Source of the DNA: Mycolicibacterium brumae
GTDB lineage: Bacteria; Actinomycetota; Actinomycetes; Mycobacteriales; Mycobacteriaceae
Direction: 5' to 3'
Assembly (NCBI RefSeq): GCF_025215495.1
Contig: NZ_CP104302.1
Coordinates: forward strand, 3,534,001 to 3,598,000
DNA length: 64,000 nt
Shown here: positions 33,523 to 43,575 of the stretch, piece after piece
Layout of the letters: every line of letters begins with the position of its first letter
Position numbering within the stretch: the stretch's first letter is position 1
Position numbers and translations under genes: made by a program
The notes under the pieces: generated by a model
What the model saw: only the letters and a program-made list of their open reading frames with translations
Database searches by the model: none
What the model was told of the DNA's origin: nothing

Positions 33523-35603
33523 TTCGCCGCCCCCTGCGCCTGGACCGCGGTGATCGCCACGGTGTTGACGATGTCGGCGACCAGCGCGCCGCGGGACAGG
33601 TCGTTGACCGGCTTGTTGAGGCCCTGCAGCACCGGTCCGATCGCGATCGCGCCGGCGCTGCGCTGCACCGCCTTGTAGGTGTTGTTGCCGGTGTTGAGGT
33701 CCGGGAAGATCAGCACCGTCGCGCGCCCGGCCACCTTCGAGTCGGGCATCTTGGTGACCGCCACCGATGGTTCGACGGCGGCGTCGTATTGAATGGGTCC
33801 CTCGACGAGTAGCTCCGGGGCGCGTTCCCGCACCAATTCCGTTGCGGTGCGGACCTTGTCGACGTCGGCGCCGGTGCCGGAATCACCGGTCGAGTAGCTC
33901 AGCAGGGCGACCCGTGGCTCGATGCCGAACTGCTCGGCGGTGCGCGCCGAGCTGATCGCGATGTCGGCGAGTTGTTCGGCCGTCGGGTCCGGAACGATCG
34001 CGCAGTCACCGTAGGCCAGCACCTTGTCGGCCAGGCACATCAGGAAAATGCTGGACACCGTGTTGACCTCGGGCGCGGTGCGGATGATCTCGAACGCCGG
34101 CCGGACGGTGTGCGCGGTGGTGTGCCGGGCCCCGGACACCATGCCGTCGACCAGACCGTTGTGCACCATCATGGTGCCGAAGTAGGACACGTCGCGCATG
34201 ACCTCCCGGGCCTGCTCGTGCGTGACGCCCTTTTTCTTGCGGAGCTCGACGTATTCGACGGCGAAGCCTTCGCGCAGGTCGCTGGTGAGCGGGTTGATCA
34301 CGTCGGCGCCGCTGATGTCCAGACCCAGCTCGGTGGCGCGCCCTCGAACCTGGTGCTCGTCGCCCAGGATGGTCAGGTCGGCGACGCCGCGGCGCAGCAA
34401 TCGGCCGGCGGCGCGCAGGATCCGGTCGTCGTCGCCCTCGGGCAGCACGATGCGCTTCCGGTCGGCGCGTGCCCGGTCCAGCAGCTCGAACTCGAACATC
34501 TGCGGGGTGACCACGGTCGGGATCGGCAGCGACAACTCGTCGACCAGCTCGCCGACGTTGACGTAGTGGTCCATCAGCCCGAGCGCGGTGTCGACCTTGC
34601 GCTGGGAGTCCACCGTCATCAGGCCGCGGGCCGAGGCCGCCGCGCTGGCCGTCTCGAAGGTGCCCAGATCGGTGGTGATCACCGGTAGCCGCAAGCGCAG
34701 CCCGTCGACCAGCGCCGCGATGGCAGGGTGCAGCGGCAGGCCGCCGTTGAGGATCACCGTCGACATGGTCGGGAAGCCCTCGGCGGCGTGCGCGCCCATC
34801 ACCGACAGCACCACGTCGGACCGGTCGCCGGGGGTGATCACCGCGACGCCCTCGGTGAGCCGTTCCAGGACGTGCTCGGCCGTCATCCCGGCGACCATCA
34901 CCCCGGTGGCTTCGCGGCCGAGCAGCGCCTCGTCGCCCTTGATCATGGTGCCGTCGACGGCGGTCAGCAGTTCACCGACCGTCGGCGCGCTCAGCAGCAG
35001 TTCCTCCGGCAGCACATAGGTTTTCGGCGACAGCGGGGCCAGCGCCGCGGCGACCGCCTCCAGCTGATCGGGATCGCAGCGGTTGGCGACGATCGCGGCG
35101 GTGTGCGCGTGCTGGGCGGTGATCTCACCCATACACAGCTCCGCCAGATGCGCGATCTCGGTGGGGGTGCGCCCGTTGCCGTGCACCGTCAGCACGATCG
35201 GCGCTCCGAGGTTCGCCGCGATGCGGGCGTTCATGCTGAGCTCGCTGGGGCTGGCGATGTCGGTGTAGTCGCTGCCGACGATCAGCACCGCGTCGCACCG
35301 GTCGGCCACCGCGTGGTACCGGTCGACGATCGTCGCCAGCGCGGTCTCCGGCTCCTCGTGCAGCTGCTGGTAGGTGCTGCCGACGCACTCCTCGTACGTC
35401 AACCCCGCCGTGGTCTGGGTCAGCAGCAGGTCGAGCAGGTAGTCACGGGCCTCGCCCGCCCGGCCGATCGGGCGGAACACCCCGACCCGTGGCGCGGTGA
35501 CGCGCAGCCGGTTCAGAATGCCCAGGGCGACGGTGGATTTTCCGGTGTGCCCCTCGGGGGAGGCGATGTAGATCGCGGTGGTGCGCGCGGCGGTGTCGGA
35601 CAC
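33519..35603 (-). CDS. pta: Phosphate acetyltransferase
   Basis: A 694-residue long-form Pta: an N-terminal P-loop-like domain ([14 protein letters not shown]), a central DRTGG domain and a C-terminal PTA_PTB catalytic domain ([28 protein letters not shown]). It interconverts acetyl-CoA and acetyl phosphate for overflow or acetate use with AckA. Upstream, 35604-35856 is a 253-bp non-coding stretch without a clear gene. Confidence 0.96.
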   Translation of the reverse strand: MSDTAARTTAIYIASPEGHTGKSTVALGILNRLRVTAPRVGVFRPIGRAGEARDYLLDLLLTQTTAGLTYEECVGSTYQQLHEEPETALATIVDRYHAVADRCDAVLIVGSDYTDIASPSELSMNARIAANLGAPIVLTVHGNGRTPTEIAHLAELCMGEITAQHAHTAAIVANRCDPDQLEAVAAALAPLSPKTYVLPEELLLSAPTVGELLTAVDGTMIKGDEALLGREATGVMVAGMTAEHVLERLTEGVAVITPGDRSDVVLSVMGAHAAEGFPTMSTVILNGGLPLHPAIAALVDGLRLRLPVITTDLGTFETASAAASARGLMTVDSQRKVDTALGLMDHYVNVGELVDELSLPIPTVVTPQMFEFELLDRARADRKRIVLPEGDDDRILRAAGRLLRRGVADLTILGDEHQVRGRATELGLDISGADVINPLTSDLREGFAVEYVELRKKKGVTHEQAREVMRDVSYFGTMMVHNGLVDGMVSGARHTTAHTVRPAFEIIRTAPEVNTVSSIFLMCLADKVLAYGDCAIVPDPTAEQLADIAISSARTAEQFGIEPRVALLSYSTGDSGTGADVDKVRTATELVRERAPELLVEGPIQYDAAVEPSVAVTKMPDSKVAGRATVLIFPDLNTGNNTYKAVQRSAGAIAIGPVLQGLNKPVNDLSRGALVADIVNTVAITAVQAQGAAK

Positions 35604-35856
35604 GGGGATCAGCTTGCCAGGAACTGCCCGGCGGTGGCGGCGTCGCGGTGTCGCTTTTCAGAAATGCGAACGCAGTCCTTGGCGCTGTCCAGACCTCCGA
35701 ACTTACCCGGCACGAGCGTGCATCGACGGTCGCGCCTGGCCGCGAGTGGCCATCTACGGCACGTTCTCCCACGCGAGTTCAGTGTCATCGCTGAGGTTCT
35801 CGTGCCCTACCTGGCCACGCGCACACGACGACGCAGGCCCGCAGCGCGGACCGTGG

Positions 35857-36867
35857 TCACCCGAGTCTGCGCAACCGGGGCGCGAGGTCTCGCTCGAAGA
35901 GTTCCAGGAAACGACGCTGATCGTGGCCGGGCGCGTGGAAGACCAGGTGGTTCAGCCCCCAGCGGAGGTAGTCGGCGACCTTTTCGACGGCTTCGTCGGG
36001 GTCGGAGGCGACGATCCAGCGTTTGGCGACCTGCTCGATGGGCAGCGCGTCGGCGGCGCGTTCCATCTCGATCGGGTCGTCGATGGAGTGCTTCTGCTCC
36101 GGCGTGAGCGACAGCGGCGCCCAGAACCGGGTGTTCTCCAGCGCCTTCTCCGGGTCCGGGTCGTAGGAGATCTTGATCTCGATCATCTTGTCGATGTCCT
36201 CGACGTCGCGATCGGCGGCCTGCGCGCCCTCGCGGACCGCGGGCAGCAGCTTGTCGGCGTAGAGCTCCTCGCCCTTGCCGGAGGTGCAGATGAACCCGTC
36301 TCCGGAGCGGCCGGCGTACTTGGCGACGACGGGTCCGCCTGCGGCGATGTAGATCGGCACGCCGCCGGCGGGCACGTCGTAGATGGACGCTCCCTTCAGG
36401 TGGTAGTAGTCGCCGTCGAAGTCGACCCGGTCTCCGCGCCACAGCTCGCGCATCAGCCGCACCGATTCGCGCAGCCGGGCGAACCGTTCCTTGAAGTCCG
36501 GCCACTCACCGGTGTAGCCGGTGGCGATCTCGTTGAGCGCCTCGCCGGTTCCCACGCCGAGGAAGATCCGGTCCGGGTACAGGCACGCCATGGTGGCGAA
36601 GGCCTGTGCGACGACGGCGGGGTTGTAGCGGAACGTCGGTGTGAGCACCGAGGTGCCCAACTGCAGCCGCTTGGTGCGCTCGCCGACGGCGGTCATCCAG
36701 GCCAGCGAAAACGGGGCGTGGCCGCCCTGGTGCCGCCAGGGCTGGAAATGATCGCTGACGGTGGCGCTCTGCATACCGTGCGCTTCGGCGAGCACCCCCA
36801 GTTCGACGAGCTCGCGGGGAGCGAACTGTTCAGCAGACGCCTTGTATCCGAGTTTGAGTTCAGCCAC
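35857..36867 (-). CDS. fgd1: F420-dependent glucose-6-phosphate dehydrogenase
   Basis: A 336-residue luciferase-like enzyme, the same length as M. tuberculosis FGD1 and nearly identical in sequence ([52 protein letters not shown]). It reduces coenzyme F420 with glucose 6-phosphate and supplies F420H2, including for nitroimidazole activation. The GTG at 36867 is chosen because it reproduces the known N-terminus; the open frame continues to 36933. Confidence 0.97.
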   Translation of the reverse strand: MAELKLGYKASAEQFAPRELVELGVLAEAHGMQSATVSDHFQPWRHQGGHAPFSLAWMTAVGERTKRLQLGTSVLTPTFRYNPAVVAQAFATMACLYPDRIFLGVGTGEALNEIATGYTGEWPDFKERFARLRESVRLMRELWRGDRVDFDGDYYHLKGASIYDVPAGGVPIYIAAGGPVVAKYAGRSGDGFICTSGKGEELYADKLLPAVREGAQAADRDVEDIDKMIEIKISYDPDPEKALENTRFWAPLSLTPEQKHSIDDPIEMERAADALPIEQVAKRWIVASDPDEAVEKVADYLRWGLNHLVFHAPGHDQRRFLELFERDLAPRLRRLG

Positions 36868-36960
36868 GGTTTCGTTTCTACTCCTCGGCCACCGGGCGGG
36901 GGCCGAGGTCCTGGACGACGGCGGTGAGATCACGCCCTACCGCCGCGGACTTGACACCTG

Positions 36961-36966
36961 TAAAGT
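36961..36966 (+). promoter_or_regulatory. Candidate -10 element for a leaderless SDR transcript
   Basis: TAAAGT ends 8 nt before the GTG at 36974, so the transcript probably starts at or next to the start codon. TTGACA just upstream is too close (4 nt) to be its -35 box. Confidence 0.4.
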
Positions 36967-36973
36967 TCGGCCC

Positions 36974-37822
36974 GTGGACAGAATCTCCGGCCGAACCATC
37001 GTCATCACCGGGGCCGCTCGCGGCATCGGCTACGCCACCGCCGAGGCGCTGCTGGCCCGCGGCGCGCGGGTCGTCATCGGCGACCGCGACGTCAACACCC
37101 TGGCCGCGGCCGTCGAAACGCTGAACCGTCGCGGCCAGGTCACCGGCCATCCGCTCGACGTCAGCGACCCGGAGTCGTTCGCGACCTTCCTGGACAAGGC
37201 CCGCGTCGACGGCAACGGCCGCATCGACGTGCTGATCAACAACGCCGGCGTGATGCCCGTCGGGCCGTTCCTGGACCAGTCCGAGCAGACCATCCGCACC
37301 GCCATCGGGGTGAACATCGAGGGCGTGCTGACCGGTTGCCGGCTGGTGCTGCCGGAAATGGTCGCCCGGCGCAGCGGCCACATCATCAACGTCGCCTCAC
37401 TGGCCGGCATTCTGGGCCTGCCCGGGCAGGTGGTCTACGCCGCCACCAAGTTCGCCGTCGTCGGGCTGACCACCGCGATGTCCGACGAGTATGCGCCGCA
37501 GGGCGTCGAGGTCAGCATGCTGCTGCCGACCTTCACCAACACCGAACTGATCTCCGGCACCCACCCGTCGGCCGCGCAGAAGCCGGTGGAGCCCGCCGAC
37601 ATCGCCGCCGGCGTGGTGAAGCTGCTGGACAAGCCGCGGACCGCGCTGAGCGTGCCCGAACCGCTGCGCGCGATTTCGATCGTCTCGACGCTGCTGCCGC
37701 CGCGCGGACGGCGCTGGCTGAACCGCAAACTCGGCAACGAGCGGGTGTTCCTGGACTTCGACCGCACCGCCCGCGCCGGCTACGAGCAGCGCGCCGAGGG
37801 CTCGACCGGCATCGAGGACTGA
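36974..37822 (+). CDS. Short-chain dehydrogenase/reductase
   Basis: A 282-residue classical SDR. NAD(P) motif TGAARGIG (residues ~11-18), NNAG, and catalytic Ser and YxxxK (VYAATK) are present. The C-terminal ~50 residues carry a basic segment (PPRGRRWLNRKL) as in mycobacterial SDRs that act on lipid-type substrates. GTG start, no ribosome-binding site. The substrate is unknown. It is divergent from fgd1 and convergent with metZ across the 56-bp repeats. Confidence 0.88.
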   Translation: MDRISGRTIVITGAARGIGYATAEALLARGARVVIGDRDVNTLAAAVETLNRRGQVTGHPLDVSDPESFATFLDKARVDGNGRIDVLINNAGVMPVGPFLDQSEQTIRTAIGVNIEGVLTGCRLVLPEMVARRSGHIINVASLAGILGLPGQVVYAATKFAVVGLTTAMSDEYAPQGVEVSMLLPTFTNTELISGTHPSAAQKPVEPADIAAGVVKLLDKPRTALSVPEPLRAISIVSTLLPPRGRRWLNRKLGNERVFLDFDRTARAGYEQRAEGSTGIED

Positions 37823-37831
37823 GTCAGCTAC

Positions 37832-37964
37832 AAGCTCAGCGCTTGCTCCAGGGCTGCGCCCATCGACCTGGCCTCTACGCGCTTCGCAAGCTCAGCGCTT
37901 GCTCCAGGGCTGCGCCCATCGACCTCGCCTCTACGCGCTTCGCAAGCTCAGCGCTTGCTCCAGG
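37832..37964. repeat. 56-bp tandem repeat overlapping the 3' end of metZ
   Basis: Two full 56-bp copies (37832-37887 and 37888-37943) differ at one base and are followed by a 21-bp partial copy (37944-37964) that is part of metZ. Each unit begins AAGCTCAGCGCTTGCTCCAG. The metZ stop codon (37931-37933 on the minus strand) lies in the second copy, so the last codons of metZ plus downstream bases have been duplicated into the space between two convergent genes. Confidence 0.9.
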
Positions 37965-39166
37965 TCGGCCAGCAGATCCTCGGTGCCCTCCAGGCCCACC
38001 GAGATCCGGACCACACCGTCGCCGAGGCCGATCGCGGCCCGGCCCTCGGGCCCCATCGCGCGGTGGGTGGTGGTCGCCGGGTGGGTGATCAGCGTCTTGG
38101 AGTCGCCCAGGTTGTTGGAAATGTCGATCAGCTTCAGCTTGTCGAGCACCTCGAACGCCCGCGCCTTGCCGTCGCCGTCGTCGGCGACGAGTTCGAAGGT
38201 GATGACGGTGCCGCCGCCGGACATCTGCCGTCGGGCCAGCTCGTACTGCGGGTGCGACGGGAGGAACGGGTACTTCACCCAGCTCACCGCGGGGTGCGCC
38301 TCCAGGAACTCCGCGATCCGCAACGCCGAATCATTGGAGTACGCCACCCGCAGCGGCATGGTCTCCAGGCCCTTGAGCAGCGTCCAGGCGTTGAACGGGC
38401 TCAGCGCCGGCCCGGTGTGCCGCATCAGCGTCTGCACCGGCCCGTCGATGTACTCGCGCGTGCCCAGGATCGCCCCGCCGAGCACCCGGCCCTGTCCGTC
38501 GATGTGTTTGGTGCCCGAGTAGACCACCACGTCGGCGCCCAGCGGCAGGCCCTGCTGCAGCAGCGGGGTGGCGAAGACGTTGTCCAGCACCACTTGCGCG
38601 CCCGCGGCGTGCGACATCTCGGCGACCGCGGCGATGTCGACCAGCGCCTGCATCGGGTTCGACGGGGTCTCGAAGAACACCGCCTGGGTGGGGACGGACA
38701 GCGCCTGCTCCCACTGGTCGAGATCTTCGCCATCGACGAAGACGGTCTCCACGCCCCAGCGCGGCAGGATCTCGTTGCACACCACGAAACAGGAGCCGAA
38801 CAGGCTGCGGGCGGCCACCAGCCGGTCGCCGGCGCCGACCAGCGCGCCGAGGGCGGTGAACACCGCGGCCATGCCGCTGGCGGTGCCGAAGGCCGCCTCG
38901 GCGCCCTCCATCAGCCGCAGCCGCTCCTCGAACATCTGCACCGTCGGGTTGCCGTAGCGCGAGTACACGAACCGGTCGATCTCGCCGGTGAACGCCTGCT
39001 CGGCGGCCGAGGCGCTGGCGTAGGTGTAACCGGAGTTGAGGAACAGCGCCTCGGAGGTCTCCTCGAAGTTCGACCGCAGCAGCCCGCCGCGCACTCCGAT
39101 GGTGGCCTGGCTGACGCCGTCGGGCAGCGGCTTGGGGATCCGGACCGACGGGACCTCAGAACTCAT
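37931..39166 (-). CDS. metZ: O-succinylhomoserine sulfhydrylase
   Basis: A 411-residue PLP enzyme of the Cys/Met metabolism family that makes homocysteine from O-succinylhomoserine and sulfide. The PLP lysine is in YSGTKHIDGQG. SRYGNPTVQMFE, MAAVFTAL and FNAWTLLKGLETMPLR are typical. The ATG overlaps the rhodanese stop (ATGA), as in M. tuberculosis (Rv0391/Rv0390). Its last codons are in the 56-bp repeat. Confidence 0.95.
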   Translation of the reverse strand: MSSEVPSVRIPKPLPDGVSQATIGVRGGLLRSNFEETSEALFLNSGYTYASASAAEQAFTGEIDRFVYSRYGNPTVQMFEERLRLMEGAEAAFGTASGMAAVFTALGALVGAGDRLVAARSLFGSCFVVCNEILPRWGVETVFVDGEDLDQWEQALSVPTQAVFFETPSNPMQALVDIAAVAEMSHAAGAQVVLDNVFATPLLQQGLPLGADVVVYSGTKHIDGQGRVLGGAILGTREYIDGPVQTLMRHTGPALSPFNAWTLLKGLETMPLRVAYSNDSALRIAEFLEAHPAVSWVKYPFLPSHPQYELARRQMSGGGTVITFELVADDGDGKARAFEVLDKLKLIDISNNLGDSKTLITHPATTTHRAMGPEGRAAIGLGDGVVRISVGLEGTEDLLADLEQALSLRSA

Positions 39167-39576
39167 GACTGCCGCCAGGGCAGGCCCGCGGACTTCCAGC
39201 CGCCCACACCCCGATGCCCGTCAGCGTCGAGTTGGCCCTCGAACCCGTCGAGCATGTTGTACGACGGCGCGATGCCGGCCGCGGTGGCGATCTCGGCGGC
39301 CGGGATGGACCGGTTGCCCGAGCGGCACAGGAAGATCGTCGAACGCTCCCCCGGCGTCACCCCGGCGGCGGCCAGATCGGCGAGGAAGTTCTCGTTGCGA
39401 GTGCCGTCGGAGCGAACCCACTCGACGAAGACGACCTCGCGGTCGAGTCCGCTGAGGTCCGGCGCGCCGACGAACCGCCACTCCGCGGAGGTGCGCACGT
39501 CGACCAGCACGGACTCGGCGTTATCGGTCAGGATCTTCCAGGATTGTTCGGGGGTGATGTCTCCGGCGTAACTCAC
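39163..39576 (-). CDS. Rhodanese-domain sulfurtransferase
   Basis: A 137-residue single rhodanese domain, like Rv0390 (140 aa). The active-site loop is FLCRSGNRS with its catalytic Cys, and VDVRTSAEWRFVG is the typical N-terminal motif. It probably delivers or handles sulfane sulfur for the coupled MetZ. The GTG at 39576 is chosen from family length; the open frame extends to 39783 as a shadow of the upstream gene. Confidence 0.9.
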   Translation of the reverse strand: MSYAGDITPEQSWKILTDNAESVLVDVRTSAEWRFVGAPDLSGLDREVVFVEWVRSDGTRNENFLADLAAAGVTPGERSTIFLCRSGNRSIPAAEIATAAGIAPSYNMLDGFEGQLDADGHRGVGGWKSAGLPWRQS

Positions 39577-39595
39577 CGTCGCAGTTTCCCACAGC

Positions 39596-40042
39596 TCAGG
39601 ACGGAGTCGCGCTGCAGACCTTCCACTGGCCGTCGGCGCGCACGTAGTCGATGGTGGCGTCGACCTTCTCGTCCCGGTTGCTCTCGAAGAAATACACCGC
39701 CTTGGCAGTCGCCGTGTCGCCGTCGACGGAGACGTCGACGACGTCCTCGACGTAGCGCGGACCACGCTCGGCCGACGAATCATGTTGGCGGCGGGTCAGT
39801 TCCGCGGCGTCGGGGGTCTGCTCCGGGCAGGTGTAGCTGGCGTAGGCGTCGTGGTCGACGCGTTGCAGGGCGTCGTTCTGGCCGATCGTGGCCCGGATGA
39901 TCTGCTCCTGATCCATATCGGCCTCCCGGCCGAACAGGGAGATCAGCCCGATTGCGATCAGCACGATCACAACGACGCCCAGCGCGATCATGAACGGCGC
40001 CGCACTGGACCCGCTGTCGTCGTCCCGTCGTCCCAGACCCAT
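39596..40042 (-). CDS. Small membrane protein with DUF4878/lumazine-binding-like domain
   Basis: A 148-residue protein: one helix (residues ~17-38) and an extracytoplasmic alpha+beta domain of the DUF4878/SnoaL type. It ends in VRADGQWKVCS and has a second Cys in YTCPEQ, which probably pair. The gene at 46999-47742 has the same helix-domain layout, ending in VKTDGQWKIC, also with two Cys. The function is unknown. The start is directly adjacent to the purT stop. Confidence 0.75.
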   Translation of the reverse strand: MGLGRRDDDSGSSAAPFMIALGVVVIVLIAIGLISLFGREADMDQEQIIRATIGQNDALQRVDHDAYASYTCPEQTPDAAELTRRQHDSSAERGPRYVEDVVDVSVDGDTATAKAVYFFESNRDEKVDATIDYVRADGQWKVCSATPS

Positions 40043-41263
40043 CTAGCTTCCCTTCGTCCCCGCGCGCCAACGCGCGTGCAGTGCGGTGGTGGCCCGTCGA
40101 ACCCGGTCGCGGGCGGTGGTCACATCCCCGGCGGTCGCCAGGGTCAACCCGAGCCGCCGGCGCGGCGCCCGGGACGGGCCGCCGAACACCCGCACATCGC
40201 TTTCCGGCGCCCGCAGCGCGGTGGCCAGCTCACTGAGCGCCGGACCGGTCACCGCACCAGAACCATAGGTCAGTTCCGCCGCCGCAGGCGAAATCATGAT
40301 GGTGTCCAGTGGCAGCCCCAGCACCGCGCGGGCCTGCAGGTCGAACAGCGACAGCCGCTGCGAGCGCAGCGTGACCAGCCCGGCGTCGGTCGGCCACGGG
40401 TTGACGTCGGAGAAGTACACCTCGTCGCCGGCGACCAACAGTTCCACCCCGAACAGCCCACGCCCGCCCAGCGCGTTGACGATCCGGGCGGCGATTGAGC
40501 GGGCGGCGTCCAACGCGGCGGGGCTCAGCAGCTGCGGCTGCCAGGACTCCAGCACGGTCTGGCCGGCGAACCCGTCGACCTGACGGTGCCCGATCGGCTC
40601 GCAGAACACCAGCCCCTCCTCTCCGGGTATGTCGGAGCGCAGGGTCAGCAACGTCAGCTCGTGGTCGATCTCGACGACGGTCTCGGCCAGCACCCGGTTG
40701 TGGGTGATCCGGCCGCCGATGGCGACCGCGCGATCCCAGGCGGGCGCCACATCCTCGGGGCGCAGCAGCACCGACTGCCCATCGCTCGGCAGCGACACCA
40801 ACGGCTTGACCACCATCGGCAGGCCGGCGTGCTCGGTGATCGCAGCGAGTTCCGCCGCCGAGGAGGCGAACCAGAACGGCGCGGTCGGCAGGCCCAGCTT
40901 GTCGGCGGCCAGTCGCCGCAGGCCCTCCCGGTCCAGCGCCAGCCGCACGGTCCGCACGCTCGGCGCGACGACGGTGTCCCCGCCCGCGAAGTCGGCCAGC
41001 GCGCCGGCGGCCACCCGGTCGGTCGCGGTGACGATGACGTCGGGCCCCAACCGGCGCAGCAACGCGCTCAACATCGTCGGGTCGGTGAGGTTGACGATCT
41101 CGGCGCCATCGGCGATCCGCGCCGCCGGCCCGCCCTCCTCGCCACGCCCGTTGACCACGATGACGACCGCGCCCAGCCGCTGGAACGCAGTGACCTGGTC
41201 GGCGCCGAAATCACCGGGCCCCAGCAACGCCACCCGCGCCGCTCGCACCGCCGGGTTCGTCAT
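40043..41263 (-). CDS. purT: Formate-dependent phosphoribosylglycinamide formyltransferase PurT
   Basis: A 406-residue ATP-grasp enzyme that formylates GAR with formate in purine synthesis, an alternative to PurN. It shows ALLGPGDFG at the N-terminus, MVVKPLVSLPSDGQSVL, EIDHELTLLTLRS, FCEPIGHRQVDG and [26 protein letters not shown] 41263 is preferred; ATG 41296 is possible, since a -10-like TATTCT at 41315-41320 would place the start near 41308. It is divergent from the antiporter gene. Confidence 0.9.
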   Translation of the reverse strand: MTNPAVRAARVALLGPGDFGADQVTAFQRLGAVVIVVNGRGEEGGPAARIADGAEIVNLTDPTMLSALLRRLGPDVIVTATDRVAAGALADFAGGDTVVAPSVRTVRLALDREGLRRLAADKLGLPTAPFWFASSAAELAAITEHAGLPMVVKPLVSLPSDGQSVLLRPEDVAPAWDRAVAIGGRITHNRVLAETVVEIDHELTLLTLRSDIPGEEGLVFCEPIGHRQVDGFAGQTVLESWQPQLLSPAALDAARSIAARIVNALGGRGLFGVELLVAGDEVYFSDVNPWPTDAGLVTLRSQRLSLFDLQARAVLGLPLDTIMISPAAAELTYGSGAVTGPALSELATALRAPESDVRVFGGPSRAPRRRLGLTLATAGDVTTARDRVRRATTALHARWRAGTKGS

Positions 41264-41314
41264 CGGCAGGCCCGAATTCGGGGTTCGGTGCAACATGTGG
41301 GCCACATTCGACCC

Positions 41315-41320
41315 AGAATA
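41315..41320 (-). promoter_or_regulatory. Candidate -10 element for purT
   Basis: TATTCT on the minus strand, a good TANNNT match, would start transcription near 41308. That is 12 nt before the ATG at 41296 and 45 nt before the preferred ATG at 41263. Confidence 0.35.
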
Positions 41321-41349
41321 GGTGCAGCACACCCACGGAAGGAGCCAGC

Positions 41350-42930
41350 TTGCCCGCAGAGTTTCTCGCGGCGCTGGTGGTGTCGGTGCTGGTGGCCGGA
41401 GTCGCCCGGCGGATCGGCTGGTCGTCACCGCTGGTGCTGGTCGCCGTCGGCCTGGCCGCGACACTGATCCCGGGCATGCCGCACCTGGTGCTCGACTCGA
41501 ACCTGGTGTTGTTCGTGATCCTGCCGCCGCTGCTGTGGACGGCCGGGCTGGAGAGCTCATATCTGGACCTGCGCAAGAACTTCGGCGCGGTCAGCAACCT
41601 GGCGGTGCTGCTGCCGCTGGGCACCACCGCGGTCGTCGGACTGGTCGCCTACCACACGGTTCCCGAGCTGACGCCGGCCGCAGCGCTGGTCCTCGGCGCG
41701 ATCGTGGCGCCCCCGGACGCGGTGTCGGCGACGTCGATCGGACGCAAACTGGGCCTGCCGCGCCGGCTGATGACCCTGATCGGCGGCGAGAGTCTGCTCA
41801 ACGACGCCACCTCGCTGACCGCCTACAAGGTGTCGCTTGCCGCGGCGATCGGGGTGACGCAAAGTTGGGGCCACGCCGTGGAGACCTTCCTGCTGGCCGT
41901 CGCGGGCGGGATCGTCGTCGGTGTGATCGCGGGCAAACTTCTGGTGGCGATCCGCTCGAGGATGGAAGACGCCGTCTCCGAAAGCGCGATCGGGTTGGTG
42001 GCGCCGTTCGTCTGCTACCTGGTCGGCGAGGAGATCCACGGCTCCGGGGTGCTGGCCGTGGTGGTCGCCTCGCTGATCGTCGGGCAGCGTTCCACCGGCG
42101 ACGGCTACGCCACTCGACTGCAGGACGCCGCGACCTGGCGGTCGGTCCAGCTGGTGCTGGAGTCGTTCGCCTTCCTGCTGATCGGGCTGCAGTTGCCGCA
42201 GGTGGTGGAACAGCTGTCCGGGCTGTCGGCCCTGATGCTGATCACCTCGGCGGCCGCGGTGTTCGCGACGGTGCTCGCGGTGCGGATCGCGTGGGTGTTC
42301 GCGTTCGCAGCGCTCAGTCCGACGGTGCGGCGGGTCAAACCCGGGCCGGCCGAGCTGTTCGTGGTGGCCTGGGCGGGCATGCGCGGTGTGGTGTCGCTGG
42401 CAGCGGCCGCCGCGGTGCCGGTGACCACGCTGGCCGGCGACCCGTTCCCGGGGCGGCCGAACATCATCTTCCTGACCTTCGTGGTGGTCATCGGCACCCT
42501 GCTGCTGCACGGGCTCACCCTGCCGTGGGTGATTCGGCGCTTCGACATCAGCGCCGACGACCCGCGGGCCGACGACGAGGCCGTCGCGGCGGCGCGGCTG
42601 CGGGCGCTCGACGCCTCCGACCGGCGGTTGGAGAAGGAACTGAACGCCGCCCGGACCGCGGGCAAGCCGATGCACGTGTACGAGGAGACCGCCGAGGCGC
42701 TGCGCATGTGGAACGCTCGCCGCCGGGTGGTGGCCGAGTCCGAAGCGCTGGAGCCCACCGAGGAGATGGGTCCGGAACCGTCTGCGGTGTACCGGAAGCT
42801 GCGGCTGCGGATGCTGGCCGCCGAGCGGGAGGCGCTGATCGCCACCCGCGACGAGAACCTCATCGACGACGAAGTGCTCCGCGAGCTGATGCAGGACCTG
42901 GACCTGCGCGAGGCGGCGCTGGACCGCTGA
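41350..42930 (+). CDS. Na+/H+ antiporter, CPA1 (NhaP-type)
   Basis: A 526-residue monovalent cation/proton antiporter with about 12 membrane helices up to residue ~395 and a charged C-terminal tail of ~130 residues that looks helical. The ion-binding motif is in VAPPDAVSATSIGRKLG, with a second Asp in SLLNDATSLTAYK; WAGMRGVVSLAAA is typical. The TTG start is supported by GGAAGGAGC just upstream. It is convergent with the thioesterase gene, 3 nt apart. Confidence 0.92.
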   Translation: MPAEFLAALVVSVLVAGVARRIGWSSPLVLVAVGLAATLIPGMPHLVLDSNLVLFVILPPLLWTAGLESSYLDLRKNFGAVSNLAVLLPLGTTAVVGLVAYHTVPELTPAAALVLGAIVAPPDAVSATSIGRKLGLPRRLMTLIGGESLLNDATSLTAYKVSLAAAIGVTQSWGHAVETFLLAVAGGIVVGVIAGKLLVAIRSRMEDAVSESAIGLVAPFVCYLVGEEIHGSGVLAVVVASLIVGQRSTGDGYATRLQDAATWRSVQLVLESFAFLLIGLQLPQVVEQLSGLSALMLITSAAAVFATVLAVRIAWVFAFAALSPTVRRVKPGPAELFVVAWAGMRGVVSLAAAAAVPVTTLAGDPFPGRPNIIFLTFVVVIGTLLLHGLTLPWVIRRFDISADDPRADDEAVAAARLRALDASDRRLEKELNAARTAGKPMHVYEETAEALRMWNARRRVVAESEALEPTEEMGPEPSAVYRKLRLRMLAAEREALIATRDENLIDDEVLRELMQDLDLREAALDR

Positions 42931-42933
42931 GTG

Positions 42934-43575
42934 CTAGGGCTGGTGCGGTAGCAGGCGCACCATGAGCCCGTTGGCCTCGGCCAACAGCGCGCCGTCGGGG
43001 TCACGCAGCTCGGCGTTGACGAACGTCTTACGACCGTCGATTTCCCGAACCCAGCCGCGGGCGCTGAGCTGGACGTCGATCGGGGTCACCTTGCGGTAGT
43101 CGACGTGCAGGAACGCGGTGCGGCTGATCGGGCGCCGCACAGCGCGGATGGTCATGCCGAACAGGGTGTCGAACAGCAGCGGCAGCACCCCGCCGTGCAC
43201 CGCGTTGTTGCCGCCCACGTGATAGCGGCTGAAGGTGACGTCCAGCGCCACACCGTCGGGCCCGAACGCGGTGATCTGCCACGGCGGCAGCAGCAGGCTG
43301 CCCGCGGCCGGCAGTTTCAGCGACCGCCCCGCGGGGCCGACAAGTTCGCCGGCCTGCGACGGGGCCAGCAGCTCCACCAGCTCGGCGACCTTGGCGGCGG
43401 CGACATCCCAGGTGGCGTCGTCGGGATCGGCCGACACCGCGAGATCCTGCAGTCGGCGCATCCCGGCGACGAACTCGCCGAAACCCGGCCCCGGATCGGC
43501 CGGGCTGAACCGCGGAAAGCCGCCGTGCCGTTCGTAGTCCGGGTCGACGGAGGTCGGGTCGGCTTCTTCGGCCAT
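42934..43575 (-). CDS. Hotdog-fold thioesterase-like protein
   Basis: A 213-residue protein with a thioesterase-superfamily domain in the second half (NAVHGGVLPLLFDTLFGMTIRA, then FLHVDYRKVTPIDVQL), like Rv0356c next to purA in M. tuberculosis. The first ~95 residues are a family-specific extension. It probably hydrolyses an acyl-CoA. The ATG at 43575 shares a base with the purA stop. Confidence 0.82.
   Translation of the reverse strand: MAEEADPTSVDPDYERHGGFPRFSPADPGPGFGEFVAGMRRLQDLAVSADPDDATWDVAAAKVAELVELLAPSQAGELVGPAGRSLKLPAAGSLLLPPWQITAFGPDGVALDVTFSRYHVGGNNAVHGGVLPLLFDTLFGMTIRAVRRPISRTAFLHVDYRKVTPIDVQLSARGWVREIDGRKTFVNAELRDPDGALLAEANGLMVRLLPHQP

Noticed and set aside
35604..35856. A gene or repeat element between pta and fgd1
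   Set aside because: No coding frame with a recognisable product; only an 8-bp inverted pair (GGCACGAG and CTCGTGCC, ~80 bases apart), which is too weak to call.
36951..36956. TTGACA as a -35 box for the SDR gene
   Set aside because: It is only 4 nt from the TAAAGT -10 candidate, too close for one promoter.
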